A stretch of 53,275 nt of DNA, from positions 40,053 through 93,327 of the forward strand of contig POWB01000022.1 in NCBI GenBank assembly GCA_010912705.1. The letters are read 5' to 3'. The notes below the pieces were generated by a model. The model was not told where the DNA came from. It ran no database searches and saw only the letters and a list, made by a program, of their open reading frames with translations. The position numbers and the translations under genes were made by a program. Positions within the stretch are counted from its first letter, which is position 1; each line of letters begins with the position of its first letter. Positions 49,267 to 53,275 of this stretch are shown one piece after another. Origin of the DNA: Halochromatium sp. (GTDB lineage Bacteria > Pseudomonadota > Gammaproteobacteria > Chromatiales > Chromatiaceae).

Positions 49267-50859
49267 ATGAGCGAAAGTCTATCGAGGTTGTTTCGGCGCG
49301 CCGCTGAGCGCTGGGCCGATGCACCGGCCGTGCTCACGGAGCCCGTCTGGAGCTATCGACGCTTGGATCAGACCTCCGATGCGGTTGCCGCCGGGTTGCA
49401 GCGGAATGGGGTCGAGCCGGGTGAGCGGGTCGCGTTGCTCTGCCCGAATGGGCCCGAGTTTGTCGTCGCCTATCTCGGGATTCTCAAGGCGGGGACGATC
49501 GTCGTGCCCATCAATCTGCTATTGAATCCGGCTGCGGTCGCCTTTCAGCTGCGGGACTGCGGCTGCCGGACACTCATGGCGCATCTGGCGATGGCCGAGA
49601 CGGCGCGCGCGGCACTGGCTGATGCGCCTGGTGTGCAGCTGCGAATTGGCATCGGCGGCGATCTGGGCTGCAATGAGCCAGATGTTGATGAACTGGAAAA
49701 GCTGGATGCGCATGCTCCGCGCCCGAACGCCTTGGTGATGGAGGCGATGGTTGCGGAGTCGGCAGCGACGCCTGAGATCAAGCGATCATGGTCGGACGAT
49801 GCGGTGATCCTCTACACTTCCGGAACCACTGGCCGACCCAAAGGCGCTGTGCTCACCCATGGCAATCTGGCAGCGAATGTCCAGGCCGTTGCTGAGGTGC
49901 TGGCCTTGGAGCCGGGGCGCGATCGGTTTCTGGTGGTGCTGCCGATGTTCCACGCCTTTGCCGCGACCGTTGGTCTACTGACGCCGCTGCTCACCGGCGC
50001 GGCGCTGATCCCGGTGCCGCGCTTTGATCCACAGCTGATCGTCGAAGGCATCGCAAAGCATCGGGCGACCATCTTTCTCGGCGTGCCCAGCCTCTATACG
50101 CTCTTGTTGCGCCTACCCGAGGAACAGATTGCAGCCTGGTCCAGTGTTCGGCTCTGCATCTCCGGCGGTGCCGCGATGCCGCAAGCGGTGATGGAACAGT
50201 TTGAACAGCGTTTCGGGGTGCCGATCCTGGAAGGCGATGGTCCGACCGAATGCGGCCCAGTCACCGCCGTGAACCCGCCAGCGGGGCCACGTCAGCCGGC
50301 GTCGATCGGTCCGCCGATTCCCGGCGTCGAGATGCGGATTTGCGATGCAGACGGCAACGAGTTGCCGAACGGCGAGCATGGCGAGGTCTGCGTGCGTGGA
50401 CCGAGCGTGATGCGCGGTTATTGGAATCTGCCGGAGGCGACCGCCGAGAGCTTCTTCGGCGATTGGTTCCGCACCGGCGACCTCGGCCGGCGCGACGATG
50501 CGGGCTGGTTCTATCTGGTCGATCGGATCAAGGATCTGATCATCACCAATGGCATGAACGTCTATCCGCGCATCGTCGAGGAGGCATTGATGAGGTATCC
50601 GGGCGTTGCCGAGGCAGCCGTCGTTGGTGAGCCTCATCCCGCCCATGGTGAGATCGTGATCGCCCATCTGGTGGCCTTGCCGGGGCAGACGATCGACGTC
50701 GGTAACCTGAAGCGATGGTGCCGCGAGCATCTAGGCCGCCACGAGCAGCCACGCCGGATCGAGCTGCGTGACAGCATGCCGAAGAACGCGGCCGGCAAGA
50801 TCTTGAAGCGTGAGCTGCGCCTGAGCGGTGAGCACGAGCGCGGATTCGCGTTTTCCTAG
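49267..50859 (+). CDS. Acyl-CoA synthetase (AMP-forming ligase)
   Basis: ANL-superfamily enzyme activating a carboxylic acid, probably a fatty acid, to its CoA thioester through an acyl-adenylate. The ATP-binding P-loop motif YTSGTTGRPKG is at 183-193. Later motifs are GDGPTECGPVTAVNP (Y/G-x-T-E region), WFRTGDLGRRDDAGWFYLVDRIKDLII (A5-A8 hinge) and PKNAAGKILKRELR with the catalytic Lys. Length is 530. ATG at 49267 has GGAAGG upstream and was chosen over the in-frame start at 49243. The chain length it prefers cannot be read from sequence. It is followed by thiE with a nine-base gap, so both are on one transcript. Confidence 0.9.
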   Translation: MSESLSRLFRRAAERWADAPAVLTEPVWSYRRLDQTSDAVAAGLQRNGVEPGERVALLCPNGPEFVVAYLGILKAGTIVVPINLLLNPAAVAFQLRDCGCRTLMAHLAMAETARAALADAPGVQLRIGIGGDLGCNEPDVDELEKLDAHAPRPNALVMEAMVAESAATPEIKRSWSDDAVILYTSGTTGRPKGAVLTHGNLAANVQAVAEVLALEPGRDRFLVVLPMFHAFAATVGLLTPLLTGAALIPVPRFDPQLIVEGIAKHRATIFLGVPSLYTLLLRLPEEQIAAWSSVRLCISGGAAMPQAVMEQFEQRFGVPILEGDGPTECGPVTAVNPPAGPRQPASIGPPIPGVEMRICDADGNELPNGEHGEVCVRGPSVMRGYWNLPEATAESFFGDWFRTGDLGRRDDAGWFYLVDRIKDLIITNGMNVYPRIVEEALMRYPGVAEAAVVGEPHPAHGEIVIAHLVALPGQTIDVGNLKRWCREHLGRHEQPRRIELRDSMPKNAAGKILKRELRLSGEHERGFAFS

Positions 50860-50868
50860 ACCGGCGCC

Positions 50869-51531
50869 ATGATCGACCTCTCCGTCTACCTGATCACCGA
50901 CGCCGCACTTTGCGCCCGAGCCGGCTTGCTCGAGACCGTTGCTGCCGCCCTGCGTGGCGGAGCGACCGCTGTGCAACTGCGTGACAAGCAGGCCTCCGAT
51001 GCCGCGCTGATCGAGCAGGGCAAGGCGCTCAAGGCCTTGCTGCGCGGTACCCAAGTGCCGCTGATCGTCAATGACCGGCTCAAGGTCGCCGTCGCCATTG
51101 GGGCCGATGGGCTGCATCTTGGGCAGTCGGACGGGGATGTCGCTGAGGCGCGCGCGGTCTTGGGTGCCGAGGCCATCTTGGGGCTGTCGGTGCAGAGCCG
51201 CGAGCAGTTGGAGGCGCCGGAGCTGAGCCTGGTCGATTACCTTGGCGTCGGGCCGGTATTTGCCACCGCGACCAAGCCCGATCATTCAGCGCCGCTCGGT
51301 TTTGATGGGCTCGCGGCGATCTGCGCGGAGAGCCCATTGCCGGTGGTCGCCATCGGCGGCTTGAGCGCCGAGCATGCCGCGTCGATCTGGTCCGCTGGCG
51401 GGGTCGGCATGGCGGTGGTCTCAGCGATTTGCACCGCATCGGACCCCGAGCTAGCGACGCGCGAGATCGCCGAGGCCTGGAGGGTCGCGCGCCTCGGCAG
51501 CGCCGATGCGAATTCGCTTTACGGGCTTTAA
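50869..51531 (+). CDS. thiE: Thiamine-phosphate synthase
   Basis: Joins HMP-pyrophosphate and thiazole phosphate to thiamine phosphate. The TIM-barrel signatures are YLITD at the start, GGATAVQLRDKQ, PLIVNDRLKVAVAIGADGLHLGQ and YLGVGPVFATATKPDH, with VVAIGGLSAEHA for phosphate binding. Length is 220 residues, normal. No TPP riboswitch is seen upstream; the gene lies nine bases after the acyl-CoA ligase and presumably depends on its promoter. It is the last gene before the AT-rich accessory end of the window. Confidence 0.94.
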   Translation: MIDLSVYLITDAALCARAGLLETVAAALRGGATAVQLRDKQASDAALIEQGKALKALLRGTQVPLIVNDRLKVAVAIGADGLHLGQSDGDVAEARAVLGAEAILGLSVQSREQLEAPELSLVDYLGVGPVFATATKPDHSAPLGFDGLAAICAESPLPVVAIGGLSAEHAASIWSAGGVGMAVVSAICTASDPELATREIAEAWRVARLGSADANSLYGL

Positions 51532-51852
51532 CAACGGCCAAGCTCAAACTGCGGACCGAGTCTCGTTGGTCTTTGTGGCGGAAGTCCAGAGAGAACCGCA
51601 GCCGGCGGCGAAGATGCGGCTGATGATTACCCACGATCGGCGATGCCCGCAGTTGTCAGCGCCGAATCGAAGCGGGAAGTAACCTCTGAAGGGATCTCGC
51701 ACATCGGCGGGTCGCTGCGGGATAACAAGCCTTTTCGGTTGGTACCTCGCAGGGACACAGTGTCTACCACCGCGCTGTCCAGGCTAAGTTCCCGTGATAG
51801 GTTAGCCGGAAACCATACAATCACTGGTTAGGCTTAATAATAATCTTCGCCC
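51532..51852. other. Gene-free transition region after thiE
   Basis: About 320 bases. Frames exist on both strands (51643-51831 plus, 51627-51824 minus), but neither has a ribosome-binding site or recognisable content. A short palindrome, GACACAGTGTC, lies at 51754-51764. Composition shifts from GC-rich to AT-rich towards the end. Confidence 0.4.
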
Positions 51853-52033
51853 ATGCCCACTAAAACCGAATTTGAAAGCGCTCTCAAGTCTTTCGCGGAG
51901 ACCCTTACGAGCCATGTAAGCACCGAAGACGGCCAATGGACTGTAAAAAGGCTTCATTGACACATTCCGTAGCGTTTACACGATTTCATCCGATACCAAC
52001 TCTTGGCTCGCATGGCAAGTATTTTCAAGATAG
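51853..52033 (+). pseudogene. Frameshifted N-terminal fragment of a type II restriction endonuclease
   Basis: ATG at 51853 opens a 35-codon frame (MPTKTEFESALKSFAETLTS ... DGQWTVKRLH) that stops at 51958-51960. Within it, GTAAAAAGG contains five A (51945-51949). With four, the frame would continue as WTVKGFIDTFRSVYTISSDT to 52031-52033. GFIDxxxxxYTISSDTK-type segments open EcoRV-like restriction endonucleases, as far as I recall. The catalytic PD...DxK part is missing. It is most simply a decayed restriction gene, frameshifted and then truncated. No cognate methyltransferase is seen. Confidence 0.5.
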
Positions 52034-52375
52034 AACGAGCACTAACAGGGCAATCGCATCAAGTATTAATTGTATTCTGAATCTCTAATGTCTTTCAATT
52101 CAAGCCGTTATCTCTGCTATGCGTCGGATCTCGGTTACATCCAGCAGAAATGCTGCTGGATTCCCCTGCAGACCCAGTGCGACGAGTGTCTCCGAGCGTC
52201 GATTGCTGGCAAGGACTTTGAACCCGCGCTCTATCCACGCTCAGAAATTAGGGCTCTACGTTCTCCATCATGCTGATTTCGCTAGCATATAAGCGCGTTA
52301 TAATATTAGAGTATCTTGATGCGATTGCCCTGGCGGCTGAGGCTGGCGTTAGCCCCATAACACCGGAGGCTCACT
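52034..52375. other. Gene-free region before the toxin-antitoxin pair
   Basis: A frame at 52070-52276 has no ribosome-binding site and an implausible Cys/Ser-rich product, so I reject it as a gene. CCAGCAG (52141-52147) and CTGCTGG (52153-52159) make a perfect 7-bp hairpin over AAATG. The 3' part is AT-rich and carries the toxin-antitoxin promoter. Confidence 0.4.
52288..52304 (+). promoter_or_regulatory. Promoter -10 and overlapping inverted repeat of the TA operon
   Basis: A perfect TATAAT is at 52299-52304, 72 bases before the antitoxin start. It overlaps TATAA-GCGCG-TTATA (52288-52302), a candidate operator for autorepression. No good -35 is seen (TTTCGC at 52277-52282, 16-base spacer, is the best), so activation or weak basal activity is possible. 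Confidence 0.45.
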
Positions 52376-52576
52376 GTGCAAACTTTTGAACAGATCAAAG
52401 TCCAAATTGAGGCGCTTCCTCAACCGGAGTATGCAAAGCTGCTTGACTGGCTAAGCGAGCGCGATGCTGCTGAATGGGACCGAGCGATAGAACAAGATGC
52501 AGCCAGTGGCGCTTTAGACTTCTTGATTGAAGAGGCCACTGCAGAAAAAAGGCAGGGAAAACTCCGCGAGTTCTAA
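52376..52576 (+). CDS. Antitoxin-like small protein of a type II TA pair
   Basis: The 66-residue acidic product (FEQIKVQIEALPQPEYAKLLDWL, then DRAIEQDAASGALDFLIEEA) resembles small antitoxins that precede RelE/ParE-type toxins. The C-terminal acidic helix could neutralise a basic toxin. No DNA-binding motif such as ribbon-helix-helix is clear. The start is GTG at 52376 with GGAGG six bases upstream. The stop overlaps the toxin ATG by one base (TAATG), the normal TA arrangement. Base composition is AT-richer than the chromosome around it, which fits a mobile module. Confidence 0.75.
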   Translation: MQTFEQIKVQIEALPQPEYAKLLDWLSERDAAEWDRAIEQDAASGALDFLIEEATAEKRQGKLREF

Positions 52577-52839
52577 TGCACAGGGCAACATCACGGTTCT
52601 GGGACCTGTTCAATGCGCTTCCGAAAGATGTTCAAGCATTGGCCCGCAAGAACTATGATCTGCTCAAGCGCAATCCCAAGCACCCTTCCCTGCACCTAAA
52701 GAAAGTCGGCACCCTTTGGTCTGCTCGCATCGGCAGAAACCACCGTGCTCTTGCAAGCGAAGATGAAGACGGCTTGGTCTGGGTTTGGATTGGTACTCAC
52801 AAAGAGTATGACCGATTGCTCAAATCGCGCAGGGGCTAA
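52576..52839 (+). CDS. RelE/ParE-superfamily toxin-like protein
   Basis: The 87-residue basic product fits the RelE/ParE fold: an N-terminal helical hairpin (FWDLFNALPKDVQALARKNY), then strands HLKKVGTLWSARIGRNHRALA and GLVWVWIGTHKEYDRLL, which is the typical W-x-I/V-G-x-H-x-x-Y end of this superfamily. Such toxins usually cleave mRNA on the ribosome or poison gyrase; which applies here cannot be told. It is translationally coupled to the preceding antitoxin. It lies between two damaged restriction-endonuclease-like genes, a common setting for stabilising modules. Confidence 0.8.
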   Translation: MHRATSRFWDLFNALPKDVQALARKNYDLLKRNPKHPSLHLKKVGTLWSARIGRNHRALASEDEDGLVWVWIGTHKEYDRLLKSRRG

Positions 52840-52893
52840 CCAGCGGACGGCGGACTAGCCTAAACGTTATGTACAAATCACACTAGAGGTAAT

Positions 52894-53145
52894 ATGAAGA
52901 AAGAATTAACTATCGATCAGCTTGGCAAGGAGGCTGCAAATTTCGCGGAAATTGAGACCAAGTATGATGAGCCTGCCCTATATGGCGTTACAGACGGAAA
53001 GGCAGTCGGAACTTATCTGGAGCACAAGTTTACAGCCTACCTTGCTGAGAACTACTCTTATCAAGAAGGCAATTCTGCATCTGGTATTGATCTACCAGGG
53101 TTGGGCGTGGATATAAAGGTTAGGCTCATGGGGCCAAATGTGTGA
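52894..53145 (+). pseudogene. Truncated restriction-endonuclease-like gene
   Basis: GAGG lies a few bases before the ATG at 52894. The product starts MKKELTIDQLGKEAANFAEI and reaches YGVTDGKAVGTYLEHKF, then SASGIDLPGLGVDIKV. The Asp...DxK pattern (GID...VDIK) is the PD-(D/E)xK nuclease core as seen in a family of ~300-residue type II restriction endonucleases. The frame then changes to RLMGPNV and stops at 83 residues, right after the catalytic Lys, so the C-terminal three quarters are missing. The break at about 53120-53124 coincides with an inverted-repeat-containing sequence that may be the end of an inserted element. Confidence 0.6.
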
Positions 53146-53275
53146 GCCCTTGCTATGAGTCATTGCTGTTTGCAGAAAATTTGTGATAATAACAAAACAC
53201 CGCATAGCAAATTTTGTCAAACTATTATGCTTATTTTTTCCGTCATTGAGTTAATGGATGAACAGAAATGTTACG
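53120..53275. other. Possible edge of a mobile element
   Basis: After the break in the nuclease gene, GGCTCA (53123-53128) and TGAGCC (53143-53148) form an inverted pair. Farther on, AAAATTTG (53176-53183) pairs with CAAATTTT (53208-53215). The remaining sequence is very AT-rich with no gene before the window ends. A transposon end is inferred, not shown: no transposase is visible. Confidence 0.3.

Noticed and set aside
51643..51831. 62-codon frame after thiE
   Set aside because: No ribosome-binding site, overlaps an equally long antisense frame, no recognisable content.
52070..52276. 68-codon frame before the TA pair
   Set aside because: Implausible composition and no ribosome-binding site.
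1..53275. CRISPR arrays, rRNA genes or complete insertion sequences
   Set aside because: No regularly spaced repeats with unique spacers, no rRNA-like sequence and no transposase gene were seen.

Overview
The window looks like a chromosome segment of a purple sulfur bacterium (Chromatiaceae-like Gammaproteobacteria) or a close sulfur-oxidising relative. The evidence is the gene content: a dissimilatory APS reductase with an AprM membrane anchor, a dissimilatory-type ATP sulfurylase, a cytoplasm-facing SoeABC sulfite dehydrogenase, a sulfide:quinone-reductase-like flavoprotein and a CoA-disulfide-reductase/rhodanese fusion. No photosynthesis gene lies in the window, so phototrophy is inferred. 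Most of the window is GC-rich with tightly packed genes. AT-richer patches stand out at about 6080-6950, 23504-23880 and 51850-53275.

Layout. 1-2168: 3' part of tyrA, a small membrane protein and APS kinase cysC. 2734-8505: the APS locus, aprM-aprB-aprA, then an NTF2-like small protein, a SlyD-like FKBP isomerase and a 53-residue protein, with sat facing them on the other strand. 8786-10448: a GT2/GtrA glycosyltransferase and a secreted two-repeat protein. 10685-14354: sdhCDAB-sdhE. 14416-18049 (minus): a small protein, a CheD-like deamidase, a GGDEF/EAL protein and an outer-membrane-protein remnant. 18156-23056: a trypsin-like protease, then a three-gene unit of membrane protein, MoxR-type ATPase and VWA protein. 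23057-24277: a degenerate strip and two hypothetical genes.

24319-33286 is a second sulfur locus: a CoA-disulfide-reductase-like protein diverges from soeABC, and soeC converges on a 66-residue protein and an SQR-like flavoprotein. 33419-38592: an M1-type peptidase diverges, across a consensus FNR/Anr box, from a ChaN-PDZ protein and a U32 tRNA-hydroxylation protein. 38664-44789: a DRE-TIM aldolase, an S1-repeat RNA-binding protein, a DHH phosphoesterase, a RyR-domain protein and a YqiB/DUF1249 protein. 44841-51531: trxA, a methyltransferase, iscR, prmB, hemN, an acyl-CoA ligase and thiE.

51532-53275 is an accessory end: a frameshifted fragment of a type II restriction endonuclease, a type II toxin-antitoxin pair, and a second restriction-endonuclease-like gene cut off just after its PD-(D/E)xK-like motif, possibly by a mobile element entering at the window edge.

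Working together: SoeABC oxidises sulfite to sulfate directly, while AprMBA plus Sat oxidise it through APS and yield ATP. The SQR-like and CoA-disulfide-reductase-like proteins would feed earlier steps of sulfide or persulfide oxidation. SdhCDAB shares the quinone pool. The least described elements are the three genes between aprA and sat, the 66-residue partner of the SQR-like protein, the two-repeat secreted protein, the MoxR/VWA unit with an altered zinc motif, the RyR protein, and a recurring pattern of 10-15 bp tandem duplications at gene ends. In hemN and the MoxR gene these duplications place TAG in all three reading frames.
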